Of a DNA stretch of 64,000 bases, positions 23,926 through 32,770 are shown piece after piece; position 1 is the first letter of the stretch, and each line of letters begins with the position of its first letter. The stretch is from Paratractidigestivibacter sp003150175 (GTDB lineage: Bacteria > Actinomycetota > Coriobacteriia > Coriobacteriales > Atopobiaceae): NCBI RefSeq assembly GCF_964283195.1, contig NZ_CAXYLH010000001.1, one strand, 5' to 3'. The notes beneath the pieces were generated by a model, which saw nothing but the letters and a program-made list of their open reading frames with translations, had not been told where the DNA came from and ran no database searches. Both the position numbers and the translations under genes were made by a program.

Positions 23926-25108
23926 CGAGAAGCGCCTCCACTCCGGGAAGAGCCTTGCCCTCGACGAGCTCCATGGAGGCGCCGCCGCCGGTGGAGATCC
24001 AGCTCATCTTGTCGGCCAGGCCGAACTTGTTCACGGCCGCGACGGAGTCGCCGCCGCCGATGATGGAGGTGCAGTCGGAGTCGGCAACGGCGCGGCAGAC
24101 AGCCTCGGTGCCGGCGGCGAACTGATCCATCTCGAAGACGCCCATGGGGCCGTTCCAGAAGACGGTCTTGGCGCCCTTGATGGCCTCGGCGTAGAGCTCG
24201 CGGGTCTTGGGGCCGATGTCCATGCCCATGCGGTCATCGGGGATCTTGTCGGAGTCGACGACCTCGCCCTTGGCGTCCTCGCCGAAGTGATCGGCGACCA
24301 CGTTGTCGACGGGGAGCAGGATCTTGACGCCCTTGGCCTCGGCCTTCTTGAGCATCTCGCCCGCGCGCTCGACCCAGTCCTCCTCCTTGAGGGAGGTGCC
24401 GACGGTGTAGCCCTTGGCCATAAAGAAGGTGTAGGCCATGCCGCCGCCGATGATCAGGGTGTCGGCGGAGTCGATGAGGTGATCGAGGACGCCGATCTTG
24501 GAGGACACCTTGGAGCCGCCGACGATGGCGACGAAGGGGCGCTCGGGGTCGGCGAAGATGGAGGTCAGGGTGTCGACCTCCTTCTCGAGCAGGAAGCCGG
24601 CGTAAGCGGGCAGGTAGGCGGCGGGGCCCACGACGGAGCCCTGGGCACGGTGAGCGGTGCCGAAGGCGTCGAGGACGAAGATGTCGCCGTAGGAAGCGAG
24701 GGTCTTGGCGATCTCGGGGTCGTTCTTCTTCTCGCGCTTGTCGAAGCGGACGTTCTCGAGGACGAGGATGTCGCCGGGCTGGAGGGCGTCGACGGCCTCC
24801 TTGGCCTTCTCGCCGTAGGTGTCCTCGACGAACTTCACGTCGAAGCCGGTGAGCTCAGCGAGCTTCTCGGCGGCGGGGCGCAGGGAAAGCTCGGGCTGGA
24901 AGCCGGTGCCATCGGGACGGCCAAGGTGGCTCATCAGGATGATCTTGGCGTTGTGCTCCTTGAGGTACTTGATGGTGGGGATGGCCGCGCGGACGCGGGT
25001 GTCGTCGGTGACGACGCCGTCCTTCAGGGGCACGTTGAAGTCAACGCGCATGAGAACGCGCTTGCCGTCGACGTCGGCGTCGCGGACGGTCTTCTTGGTG
25101 AATGCCAT
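23918..25108 (-). CDS. pgk: Phosphoglycerate kinase
   Basis: 396 residues. It starts with RVLMRVDFNVPLKDG, followed by SHLGRPDG, LLEKEVDTL, GGSKVSSKI and the C-terminal nucleotide region GGGDSVAAVNKFGLADKMSW then STGGGASMELVEG. It makes ATP from 1,3-bisphosphoglycerate. AAAGGAG precedes the ATG. It is separated from gap by 94 bases that contain a stem-loop. Confidence 0.97.
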   Translation of the reverse strand: MAFTKKTVRDADVDGKRVLMRVDFNVPLKDGVVTDDTRVRAAIPTIKYLKEHNAKIILMSHLGRPDGTGFQPELSLRPAAEKLAELTGFDVKFVEDTYGEKAKEAVDALQPGDILVLENVRFDKREKKNDPEIAKTLASYGDIFVLDAFGTAHRAQGSVVGPAAYLPAYAGFLLEKEVDTLTSIFADPERPFVAIVGGSKVSSKIGVLDHLIDSADTLIIGGGMAYTFFMAKGYTVGTSLKEEDWVERAGEMLKKAEAKGVKILLPVDNVVADHFGEDAKGEVVDSDKIPDDRMGMDIGPKTRELYAEAIKGAKTVFWNGPMGVFEMDQFAAGTEAVCRAVADSDCTSIIGGGDSVAAVNKFGLADKMSWISTGGGASMELVEGKALPGVEALLDA

Positions 25109-25137
25109 GCTTACTCCTTTTGTGTCGACAAAAGAGA

Positions 25138-25177
25138 AGGGGTGCGACCGCGGCCCGAAAGCTGCGACCGCACCCCT
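25138..25177 (-). promoter_or_regulatory. Stem-loop between gap and pgk
   Basis: AGGGGTGCG and CGCACCCCT pair, with an inner GCAGC/GCGGC helix, followed on the minus strand by TCTCTTTTG. It may act as a partial terminator or a processing site that keeps gap mRNA more abundant than the downstream genes. Confidence 0.65.
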
Positions 25178-25202
25178 GTGATGCTAAGGTCGAAGCGAGA
25201 AC

Positions 25203-26228
25203 TTAGGCGACGAACTTCTCGAAGTACTTGATGGTGCGGACCATCTGAGAGGTGTAGGAGTTCTCGTTGTCGTACCAAGAGGTGACCTGGACGAGGGACT
25301 GGCCGTTGCCGAGGTCGGAGACCATGGTCTGGGTGGCGTCGAAGATGGAGCCGTGGGTCTCGCCGACGATGTCGCGGGAGACGATCTGGTCCTCGTTGTA
25401 GGCGAAGGTCTCGGGGATGGACTCGGCGTAAGCCTTCATAGCGGCGTTGACCTCGTCGACGGTGACCTTCTTGTCAACGACGGCGTAGAGGTTGGTGAGG
25501 GAGCCGGTCGGGGTGGGAACGCGCTGAGCGGCGCCGATCAGCTTGCCGTTGAGCTCGGGGAGAACGAGGCCGATGGCCTTGGCGGCACCGGTGGTGTTCG
25601 GGACGATGTTCTCGGAGCAAGCGCGGGAACGACGGAAGTTGCCCTTGCGCTGCGGGCCGTCGAGCGGCATCTGGTCGCCGGTGAAGGCGTGGATGGTGGT
25701 CATGATGCCGGAGACGATGGGGGCGAAGTCGTTCAGGCCCTTGGCCATCGGGGCGAGGCAGTTGGTGGTGCAGGAGGCAGCGGAGATGATGTTGTCATCA
25801 GCGGTGAGCTGCTCGTGGTTGACGTTGTAGACGATGGTCGGCAGGTCGTTGCCGGCAGGAGCGGAGATGACGACCTTCTTGGCGCCGGCGTTGATGTGAG
25901 CCTGAGCCTTGGCCTTGGAGGTGTAGAAGCCGGTGCACTCGAGCACGACGTCGACGTTCAGCTCGCCCCAGGGGAGGTTGTTGGCGTCGGCCTCCTTGTA
26001 GATCTTGATCTCCTTGCCGTCGACGACGATGGAGTCCTCGGTAGCCTCGACCTTGTGATTGCGAGCGTAGTTGCCCTGCGTGGAGTCATACTTCAGCAGG
26101 TAAGCGAGCATGTCGGGGGAGGTGAGGTCGTTGATAGCGACGATCTCGGAGCCCTCGTGACCGAACATCTGACGGAAAGCCAGACGGCCGATGCGACCAA
26201 AGCCGTTAATAGCAACCTTTACTGCCAT
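25203..26228 (-). CDS. gap: Glyceraldehyde-3-phosphate dehydrogenase
   Basis: 341 residues. NAD site INGFGRIGRLAFRQMF, catalytic Cys in SAASCTTNCLAP, catalytic His in MTTIHAFTGDQ, and WYDNENSYTSQM at the end. ATG 26228 has AAAGGAG upstream; a longer frame is unsupported. First gene of gap-pgk-tpiA-gpmI. Confidence 0.96.
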   Translation of the reverse strand: MAVKVAINGFGRIGRLAFRQMFGHEGSEIVAINDLTSPDMLAYLLKYDSTQGNYARNHKVEATEDSIVVDGKEIKIYKEADANNLPWGELNVDVVLECTGFYTSKAKAQAHINAGAKKVVISAPAGNDLPTIVYNVNHEQLTADDNIISAASCTTNCLAPMAKGLNDFAPIVSGIMTTIHAFTGDQMPLDGPQRKGNFRRSRACSENIVPNTTGAAKAIGLVLPELNGKLIGAAQRVPTPTGSLTNLYAVVDKKVTVDEVNAAMKAYAESIPETFAYNEDQIVSRDIVGETHGSIFDATQTMVSDLGNGQSLVQVTSWYDNENSYTSQMVRTIKYFEKFVA

Positions 26229-26367
26229 GCCTTCTCCTTTCACATGGTCCTCGGGGCTTCTCCCCGTGGGCCTGTTTGCGATTGGCAAAACATTGCCGAT
26301 TTGGAGTGTACCGCAAACGGGGGTGACTTTATACCGCTCTCAGGAAATTGAATGGTCAATTTGGCGC

Positions 26368-26433
26368 AAAATCGCCGAAAAACAGTCACGAAATCGCCCG
26401 CTCACCGATGTCTTGCATCCTTTTGGCGATTTT
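26368..26433. promoter_or_regulatory. Three copies of AAATCGCC upstream of gap
   Basis: AAAATCGCC at 26368 and AAATCGCC at 26391 in one orientation, and GGCGATTTT at 26425 inverted, between the whiA stop and the gap leader. They could form a weak whiA terminator hairpin or a repressor site. A further inverted pair in the leader (GTTTGCG at 26275 with CGCAAAC at 26312, and GGCAA/TTGCC inside) suggests a structured 5' UTR. Function unproven. Confidence 0.4.
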
Positions 26434-27380
26434 CACGCGTCTTCAGTCGGGTTCTTTGCCTCATTCACCAGCTGCTGGAGGCGCAACACGCGGTGGTACA
26501 TCGCCGACTTCGAGGCGGGCGGGTCCATCTCCTGGCCGAGGGCGGCGAGGCTGAGCTCGGGGTTCTCGCGGCGTGCCTCGCAGAAGGCGCGCAGCGCGGG
26601 CGGCAGCGAGCGCATGCCGATGAGCGCCTCGGCCTCGTCGATGAGCTGGAGCTGGTCTGCGGCGGCGCCCGTCGAGCGGGCCTGGTTGGCCATCTCGGCG
26701 TTGACGCGGCGGTTGACGTCGTTCTTCACGGACTTCTTTGCCCGGGCGACCTCGACGACGCGGGCGACGCGGGCGGCGCCCATACCGCGCAGCAGGGCCG
26801 TGATGTCCTCGTAGCTCTTGAGGTAGATGGCGTAGGCGCCGCGGCGGTGGTTAAGGCGAGCGCCCGCGCCGAAGGAGCTGATGAGCGCCACGAGCTCGCG
26901 GGCGAAGTCCTCCCCCGTCACGGCGATCTCGAGGTGGAACTCCCCGCGCGGATCGGCGATGAAGCCGCCCGCCATGAAGGCGCCGCGGACGAAGGCCGAG
27001 ATCGCGGAGCGGGTGCGCAGGAGGTTTCGCGGCACCCCTGGGGCGAGGCCGCGCCCGGCGATGAGGATGCCTAGCTCGATGAGCGCGTCCTCGAGCTCGG
27101 GCTGCTCGGGGATCTCGATGAGGTAGTTGCGGGTCTTGTGCAGGACGCTGCGCCGGACGGTGAGCGAGGTCTCGAGGTCGAAGAGCCTGTGGGTGAGCTT
27201 GATCGCCGTGCGCGCGACGGCGCCCGTCTCGGTCGCGATCTTGATCGAGTAGCGCCCCGGGCCGCGAAACGACAGCGTGCCGCACACGCGCACGATGGCC
27301 GACAGCTGCGCCTGCTGCGCGGCCCTCGTCGGCCCGTCGACGCGGGCGAGCTCGTCTTTGACCTCGGCGGTGAAGGACAT
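26433..27380 (-). CDS. whiA: DNA-binding protein WhiA
   Basis: 315 residues. An N-terminal LAGLIDADG-like fold with a degenerate core (TGEDFARELVALISSFGAGA) is followed by a C-terminal HTH (RSLPPALRAFCEARRENPEL, then LGQEMDPPASKSAMYHRVLR). WhiA regulates division/sporulation genes in Streptomyces and is conserved in Gram-positives. The ATG abuts the rapZ TAG (TAGATG). yvcK, usually between them, is missing. Confidence 0.95.
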   Translation of the reverse strand: MSFTAEVKDELARVDGPTRAAQQAQLSAIVRVCGTLSFRGPGRYSIKIATETGAVARTAIKLTHRLFDLETSLTVRRSVLHKTRNYLIEIPEQPELEDALIELGILIAGRGLAPGVPRNLLRTRSAISAFVRGAFMAGGFIADPRGEFHLEIAVTGEDFARELVALISSFGAGARLNHRRGAYAIYLKSYEDITALLRGMGAARVARVVEVARAKKSVKNDVNRRVNAEMANQARSTGAAADQLQLIDEAEALIGMRSLPPALRAFCEARRENPELSLAALGQEMDPPASKSAMYHRVLRLQQLVNEAKNPTEDA

Positions 27381-28307
27381 CTAGCTGGTCCTCACGTTGG
27401 CGAGCGCGAGGTCGCGGTGCGAAAGGCTCACATGGTAGCCGCCGCGCTGCAGGTAGTCGGCCGTCGCGTTTGCGATGGCGACGCTGCGGTGCTGGCCGCC
27501 CGTGCACCCGACGGCGATGGAGAGGTGGCTTTTGCCCTCGGCGACGTAGCCCGGCATGGCGACGTCGAGCAGGCTCTCCCACGCATCGAGGAACCTGCGC
27601 GTGACCTCGTTGTTGAGGACGAAGTCGCGGACGAGCGGGTCGTTGCCCGTCATGGTGCGCATCTGGGGGTCGTAGAAGGGGTTCGGCAGGAAGCGGACGT
27701 CGATCATGAGGTCGGCCTCCACGGGCATGCCGTGCTTGAAGCCGAAGCTGAAGACCGACACCTCCATGAGCTGCTGGTCGGTGAGCTCGGAGAAGGTCCG
27801 GCGCAGGCGCGCGCGGAGGTCCTTGATGGGCAGCGACGAGGTGTCGATGACCAGGTCCGAGAAGTCCCGGACGGCCGCGAGCTGACGGCGCTCGCGAGCG
27901 ATGGCGGAGGCAAGCGACTCGCCGGGCTGTGCCAGCGGGTGGCGGCGGCGATTCTCGTCGTAGCGGCGCATGAGGACCTCGTCGGAGGTGTCGAGGAAGA
28001 CCACCTGGCAGGTGATCTCGTGGTCGCGGAGCTGCTGGAGGGAATCGGTGATCTCGTCGAAGAGCCCCTGGCTGCGCAGGTCGCAGGTGACGGCGAGGTG
28101 ACGGCCCACGCCGGAGTTGATCCCCACGAGCTCGGCGAGCTGGAGCAACAGGCGCGGCGGGAGGTTGTCGATGCAGAAGTAGCCCATGTCCTCGAACACA
28201 TGGAGGGCCTGGGTGCGGCCGGAGCCCGACATGCCCGTGATCACGACGACGTCGGGCACGCGGTTGCGGTTCTCGGCCGCGCGCATCTGCTGGCTGGATG
28301 TGGGCAT
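27381..28307 (-). CDS. rapZ: RapZ-family nucleotide-binding protein (YvcJ)
   Basis: 308 residues. P-loop GMSGSGRTQAL, then VFEDMGYFCIDNLPP, and the C-terminal RapZ signature IGCTGGQHRSV (here VGCTGGQHRSVAIA). In Proteobacteria RapZ controls amino-sugar synthesis through a small RNA; in Gram-positives YvcJ is an NTPase of less clear role. ATG 28307 has AAGGGAAG upstream. It is directly coupled to whiA. Confidence 0.94.
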   Translation of the reverse strand: MPTSSQQMRAAENRNRVPDVVVITGMSGSGRTQALHVFEDMGYFCIDNLPPRLLLQLAELVGINSGVGRHLAVTCDLRSQGLFDEITDSLQQLRDHEITCQVVFLDTSDEVLMRRYDENRRRHPLAQPGESLASAIARERRQLAAVRDFSDLVIDTSSLPIKDLRARLRRTFSELTDQQLMEVSVFSFGFKHGMPVEADLMIDVRFLPNPFYDPQMRTMTGNDPLVRDFVLNNEVTRRFLDAWESLLDVAMPGYVAEGKSHLSIAVGCTGGQHRSVAIANATADYLQRGGYHVSLSHRDLALANVRTS

Positions 28308-28466
28308 GGGCTTCTTCCCTTCTCGGTCTTCTGGTTTTGAGTATAGCGGTGACGGGGACGCGGGCGCGATCGGCACGGAGGCGGGGCAGACGGGTCAGCG
28401 ATGCGGGAGGCAGACCCGCGGGGCATGCGGGCGCATGTTTGCGGGCACTTGGGAACCTGAATTGTC

Positions 28467-28533
28467 TAACCCCCAAACGAGGGACGTATTTAAGGCGATT
28501 CAAGGCCAAAAAACGTCCCTCGTTTGGGGGTTA
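28467..28533. repeat. Perfect 21-bp inverted repeat
   Basis: Left arm 28467-28487 runs from TAACCCCCAAACG to GGGACGT, and its exact reverse complement is at 28513-28533, with a 25-base loop. It has no coding context and no T-tract on either side. It is a candidate mobile palindrome or bidirectional structure element. Confidence 0.85.
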
Positions 28534-28572
28534 AGCTATTCAGCAACCCAAAACGCATCGCAGGCACAAAGA

Positions 28573-28611
28573 AGCCCGCCCGCGCGGTTGGAGGGATCGC
28601 ACGGGCGGGTT
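28573..28611 (-). terminator. Possible terminator of the fru operon
   Basis: CCCGCCCG (28575-28582) pairs with CGGGCGGG (28602-28609). On the minus strand it is followed by CTTCTTTG. It lies about 290 bases after the fruA stop, so assignment is tentative. Confidence 0.4.
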
Positions 28612-28901
28612 CTTGGTTCGCAACGAGCGCTGTCGCCACGCTGGTTGACGGATTGGGGAAGGCGCGCCGGCTCGTGGGGCGTCTGTTTGCGCTCTCGGAG
28701 AGCTTCTAGAGACGTCGAGCGCTTTTAAGACACCCCCGAGACGCTTCCCGGAGCCGGGCACTCATAAGGCGCCCCCGAAATCCCGGGACGTTGGGTGCCA
28801 CACCCGCTCTCTGAGGGCCCGCACTTCCCAGGACGCTGGGTGCATCCCAAGGCGCGGGGTGCTATCCCTTGCCCTGAGGGCCGGCACTCCCCTGCAGGAA
28901 G

Positions 28902-30872
28902 CTAGTCCTCCTGCTTGAGGGGCTTCTTCCAGAACGAGAGGATCAGGCAGCCGACGACGGAGCCGATGACGCACGCGACCAGCCACATGACCGGGTTGCC
29001 GATGACGGGGCTGACCCAGGCGCCGCCGTGAGGCGCGGGGCTCGTGCAGCCGAAGGCGGCAGAGAGGCCGCCAGCGATGGCGGAGCCGATGATGCAGGAC
29101 GGCAGAACGTGGCCGGGGTCGGCAGCGGCGAACGGGATGGCGCCCTCAGAGATAAACGAGAGGCCCATGATGTAATTCACCAGGCCGGCGTTGCGGTCGG
29201 ACTTGGACCAGCGATCCTTGAAGAAGGTCGTGGAGAGGGCGATCGCCAGGGGCGGGACCATACCGCCGACCATGACGGAGGCCATGATGATCTGGCCGGT
29301 GGTGCCGAGGCCGGAGGACGGGTCGAGCGCGGCGGTGCCGAAGACGTACGCGGCCTTGTTGAAGGGGCCGCCCATGTCGACGGACATCATGCCGCCGAGG
29401 ACGAGGCCGAGGATCACGATGTTGCTCGTGCCGAGGCCGGCGAGGAAGCCGTTGAGCGCGGTGTTGATCGCGGCGAAGATCGGGTTGAGCGCGAACATCA
29501 CGACGCCGATGCCGAGCGTGCCGAGGATCGGGTAGATGAGCATCGGCTTGATGCCCTCAAGGGAACTCGGGAGGTACTTGTCGCTGAGCTTCTCGATGCC
29601 GAGGGTCAGGTAGCCTGCGGCGAAGCCGGCGAACAGCGCGGCGATGAAGCCGCCGGAGACGAGGGTCGTGGCGTCGAGCGTGCCGAGGTAGGCGAAGTCA
29701 TAGCCCGCCTTGGCAAAGAGGCCGCCAACGAAGCCGGGTGCCAGGCCCGGGCGATCGGCGATGGAGCTCGCGATGTAGCCCGCGAGGATCGGGAGCATCA
29801 GGCCGAAGGCCTCGCCGCCGATGGTCTTGAAGAGGGCGGCCGCCGGGATCGAGGAGCCATAGGCAGCGGTGCCGAGGCCGGGCTGGTCGACCAGGAAGGC
29901 GATGGCGGTGAGGATGCCGCCGCCGATGACGAACGGCAGCATATGCGAGACGCCGTTCATCAGGTGCTTATAGATGGTGTGCCAAGCGGAGTCGCCCTCG
30001 GCGGCAGCCGTGGCGCCGGCCTCGGAGCCCTTGCCCTCCTGGACGGGCGCCTCGCCGTTCAGGATGATATTGATGAGCTTCTCGGGGTCGTTGATGCCCG
30101 CGGAGACGTTCGTGGAATAGACCGGCTTGCCGTCGAAGCGCGAGAGGTCGACGTTCTTGTCCGCGGCGATGACGATGCCCTTGCAGTGGGCGATCTCGTC
30201 GGCGGTCAGGATGTTCTTGGCGCCCGCGGAACCCTGGGTCTCGGCCTTGAGCTTGATGCCCATCTCGGCGGCCTTCTTCTCGAGGTTCTCGGCGGCCATG
30301 TAGGTGTGGGCGATGCCGGTCGGGCACGCGGTGATGGCCAGGACCTCGGGCCACTCGGAGTCGGAGGTCTTGGGCGCGGCGGCAGCCTCGGCCTTGGCGG
30401 CCTCGGCGGCGTTGCGGTCGGCCTCAGCGGCGTCGATGGCGGCGAGGAACTCCTCGGGGGTCTTGGCGGCGCGGAGCTTGGCGGCGAAGTCCTCGTGCAT
30501 GAGGAGGGCCGAGAGCTTGGCGAGCATCTCGAGGTGGACGTCGTTCTCGCCCTCGGGCGCGGCGATGGCGAAGACAAGGTCGCAGGGGGCGTCGTCGGGG
30601 GCGTTCCAGTCGACGCCGCCGGGGATGGTCATCGCGGCGAGGCCGGCCTTGGCCACCGCGGCGACCTTGGCGTGCGGAATCGCGATGCCGTCACCCACGG
30701 CGGTCGAGAACTCCGCCTCACGGGCGAGGACACCCGCCTTGTAGCCGTCGGCGTCGGACACGTTGCCGGCGGCGACCTGAAGGGCGACGAGCTGATCGAT
30801 GGCGTCCGCCTGGCTTGCGGCGGTCGCCCCGACCTTGACGCTCTGCGCGCTCAATAGATCAGTGATCTTCAT
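28902..30872 (-). CDS. fruA: Fructose-specific PTS enzyme IIABC
   Basis: 656 residues. The IIA domain (about 1-150) has active His H67 in GIAIPHAK. The IIB domain (about 170-275) has active Cys C183 in ITACPTGIAHTYMAAE. The IIC membrane domain (about 310-650) has segments such as MLPFVIGGGILTAIAFL and the signature SEGAIPFAAADP. It imports fructose and phosphorylates it to fructose-1-phosphate. An Ala/Glu-rich linker joins IIA and IIB. AAAGGAGC precedes the ATG. It follows fruK, which handles the product. Confidence 0.95.
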   Translation of the reverse strand: MKITDLLSAQSVKVGATAASQADAIDQLVALQVAAGNVSDADGYKAGVLAREAEFSTAVGDGIAIPHAKVAAVAKAGLAAMTIPGGVDWNAPDDAPCDLVFAIAAPEGENDVHLEMLAKLSALLMHEDFAAKLRAAKTPEEFLAAIDAAEADRNAAEAAKAEAAAAPKTSDSEWPEVLAITACPTGIAHTYMAAENLEKKAAEMGIKLKAETQGSAGAKNILTADEIAHCKGIVIAADKNVDLSRFDGKPVYSTNVSAGINDPEKLINIILNGEAPVQEGKGSEAGATAAAEGDSAWHTIYKHLMNGVSHMLPFVIGGGILTAIAFLVDQPGLGTAAYGSSIPAAALFKTIGGEAFGLMLPILAGYIASSIADRPGLAPGFVGGLFAKAGYDFAYLGTLDATTLVSGGFIAALFAGFAAGYLTLGIEKLSDKYLPSSLEGIKPMLIYPILGTLGIGVVMFALNPIFAAINTALNGFLAGLGTSNIVILGLVLGGMMSVDMGGPFNKAAYVFGTAALDPSSGLGTTGQIIMASVMVGGMVPPLAIALSTTFFKDRWSKSDRNAGLVNYIMGLSFISEGAIPFAAADPGHVLPSCIIGSAIAGGLSAAFGCTSPAPHGGAWVSPVIGNPVMWLVACVIGSVVGCLILSFWKKPLKQED

Positions 30873-30944
30873 TCGAGCTCCTTTCTGTGGAACTGCTTAC
30901 ACACGTTGCTTCGCGGGCGAGAAGCGCTCGCCCGCACGGCTCGC

Positions 30945-31850
30945 CTACTGCGCGCGGGCCATCAATTCCTCGACCTCCGCGCGCGTGGCGAGGTGGTCGG
31001 AAAAAGCGCTTGCGGAGCCTGCGGAGAGGCCCATCTTGAAGGCGGTCTCGTAGGAGCCCGTCTCGAGGTAGCCGGCGATGAAGCCGGCGACGGAGGAGTC
31101 ACCCGCGCCGACGGAGTTGACGACGGTGCCCTTGGCCGCGGGGCTCTTGTGCACGCCGCCGTCGGCGTCGACGAGGACGCCGCCCTCCCCCGCCATCGAG
31201 ACGAGCACGTTGACGGCGCCCTTCTCCTGGAGCTGCTTGGCGTAGGGCACGACCTCGTCGCGGGTCTTGAGCTCGACGCCGAAGATGTCGCCGAGCTCGA
31301 TGTTGTTGGGCTTGACGAGGAACGGCTTGTACGGGAGCACGCGGGTAAGAAGGTCGCGCTCGGCGTCGACGACGATGCGCACGCCGCGACCGTCGAGGCG
31401 GGCCATGATGCGCTCGTACATGTCGCCGGGCAGGGTGTTGGGCACGGAGCCGGAGATCACGAGGATGTCTCCCTCGCCGAGGACGTCGAGCTTCGCGTAG
31501 AGCTCGGCGATGTTGTCCTCGGTGATGCGGGGGCCCTGGCCGTTGAGCTCGGTCTCCTCGTTGGACTTGATCTTCGCGTTGATGCGGGTGAAGCCCTCGT
31601 CGACGTGCACGAGGTCGTGGTCGATGCCGGAGGCCGCGAGCAGCGACTCGAGCGCGATGCCCGTGAAGCCGGCCGAGAAGCCGAGCGCGCGGGAGGCGTG
31701 ACCGAGGTTGCCGAGGACGATGGACACGTTGATGCCCTTGCCGCCCGGCAGGATCTGCTCGTAACTCGTGCGGTTGATCACGCCGAGGCGCATGTCGTCG
31801 ACGCGTACGATGTAGTCGAGCGAGGGGTTGAACGTGACGGTGCAGATCAT
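30945..31850 (-). CDS. fruK: 1-phosphofructokinase
   Basis: 301 residues of the PfkB/ribokinase family. An N-terminal CTVTFNPSLDYIVRV typical of FruK/LacC, GGKGINVSIVL substrate loop, and the anion hole with catalytic Asp in NSVGAGDSSVAGFIAG. It converts fructose-1-phosphate to fructose-1,6-bisphosphate. It forms an operon with fruA (72 bases downstream); fruR lies upstream on the same strand. Confidence 0.95.
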   Translation of the reverse strand: MICTVTFNPSLDYIVRVDDMRLGVINRTSYEQILPGGKGINVSIVLGNLGHASRALGFSAGFTGIALESLLAASGIDHDLVHVDEGFTRINAKIKSNEETELNGQGPRITEDNIAELYAKLDVLGEGDILVISGSVPNTLPGDMYERIMARLDGRGVRIVVDAERDLLTRVLPYKPFLVKPNNIELGDIFGVELKTRDEVVPYAKQLQEKGAVNVLVSMAGEGGVLVDADGGVHKSPAAKGTVVNSVGAGDSSVAGFIAGYLETGSYETAFKMGLSAGSASAFSDHLATRAEVEELMARAQ

Positions 31851-31914
31851 GAGATTCCTCCGTGACGTCGTGTTTTGATTGACTGTGATTACTATTGCAC
31901 GTTTTTGCTCATTT

Positions 31915-31931
31915 TGAAAGAGAATCTTTCA
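31915..31931. promoter_or_regulatory. Possible FruR operator upstream of fruK
   Basis: TGAAAGA-GAA-TCTTTCA is a perfect 7-base palindrome with a 3-base centre, 65 bases before the fruK ATG. Nearby, ATTTGACTGA is repeated in tandem (about 31983-32003) and TTGACTGTGATTA lies at about 31878-31890, giving three GTCAA-type words. Which of these FruR binds is not decidable by eye. Confidence 0.5.
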
Positions 31932-32022
31932 GATTCCGTCATTTACGGCCAAACGGTATATATTTGCCGGTTAACGGCACTGATTTGACTGAATTTGACT
32001 GATTGTGAACAGAGCTACGTCA

Positions 32023-32769
32023 CTAAACGACTTCGACGTTCTCGAGGGTCGCGAACGAGCTGCCCTCCGGCAACGCGGTCGTGACGATGGTCGCGGATCG
32101 GAAATCGCCGAACGTGACCGGGCTTGTGCGGCCGAGCTTGCTCGCGTCGGCAAGCACGAAGCGATTCATGGTCTGCGCCATCGAGAGGCGCTTGACCTCG
32201 GCCTCCGCAAAGTCCGGCGTGGTGAAGCCGTCCTCGGGCGTGGCTCCGTTCGTGCCCCAGAACCCAAGCGTGAAGTGGTAGCGGCTGATCGCCGCGTTCG
32301 CGTCAGGCCCCACGAGGGCCTCGGTCGCGGACTTGAGCGAGCCTCCGAGCACAATGACCTCGAACCCGCGCGAGGCGAGCTTTAGGGCATGGCTCACGCA
32401 GTCGGTCGCGTAGACCGCGCGCTTCTCGCTCAAGGCGTCGATAAGCGCGTCAACCGTCGAGCCGGCATCGAGGTAGACGAAGTCCTGCGGGCCAACGAGC
32501 TGCGCGGCGTGCTGGGCGATGGCGCGCTTCTCGGCAGAGTGCCTGGCCGCTCGCTCCGCCACGGGGACATCGCGAGTGACGCCCTCCCTATCGAGCGAGA
32601 CGGCGCCGCCATGGACCTTGGACAGGCAACCCGAGTCGTCAAGCTTCTCGAGGTCGCGGCGGACCGTCGACTCCGAGATTCCGAGGCGCGCGGCCAAGTC
32701 GACGACCGTCGCCGAGCCCTCGCCGTTGACGATGTCCAGGATCTGGGCATGGCGCTGATCGGCAAGCAT
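32023..32769 (-). CDS. fruR: DeoR-family fructose operon regulator
   Basis: 248 residues. The N-terminal winged HTH starts MLADQRHAQILDIVNGEG, with ARLGISESTVRRDLEKL as the recognition part. The DeoR sensor domain (about 75-235) has a sugar-phosphate site (DAGSTVDALI, then VLADASKLG). The position upstream of fruK supports FruR responding to fructose-1-phosphate. ATG 32769 follows the upstream gene's TAG by one base (TAGGATG), so it is coupled to the oxidoreductase gene. Confidence 0.88.
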   Translation of the reverse strand: MLADQRHAQILDIVNGEGSATVVDLAARLGISESTVRRDLEKLDDSGCLSKVHGGAVSLDREGVTRDVPVAERAARHSAEKRAIAQHAAQLVGPQDFVYLDAGSTVDALIDALSEKRAVYATDCVSHALKLASRGFEVIVLGGSLKSATEALVGPDANAAISRYHFTLGFWGTNGATPEDGFTTPDFAEAEVKRLSMAQTMNRFVLADASKLGRTSPVTFGDFRSATIVTTALPEGSSFATLENVEVV

Positions 32770-32770
32770 C

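Larger units (their letters stand above)
28308..28901. other. 594-base intergenic region between rapZ and fruA
   Basis: No gene is supported. Contents: the rapZ leader, a perfect 21-base inverted repeat (28467-28533), a GC-rich hairpin (28573-28611), and a stretch at about 28740-28890 with loosely repeated GGACGYTGGGTGC and CTGAGGGCC words (two copies each). Several short open frames through the inverted repeat are spurious. Confidence 0.7.
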
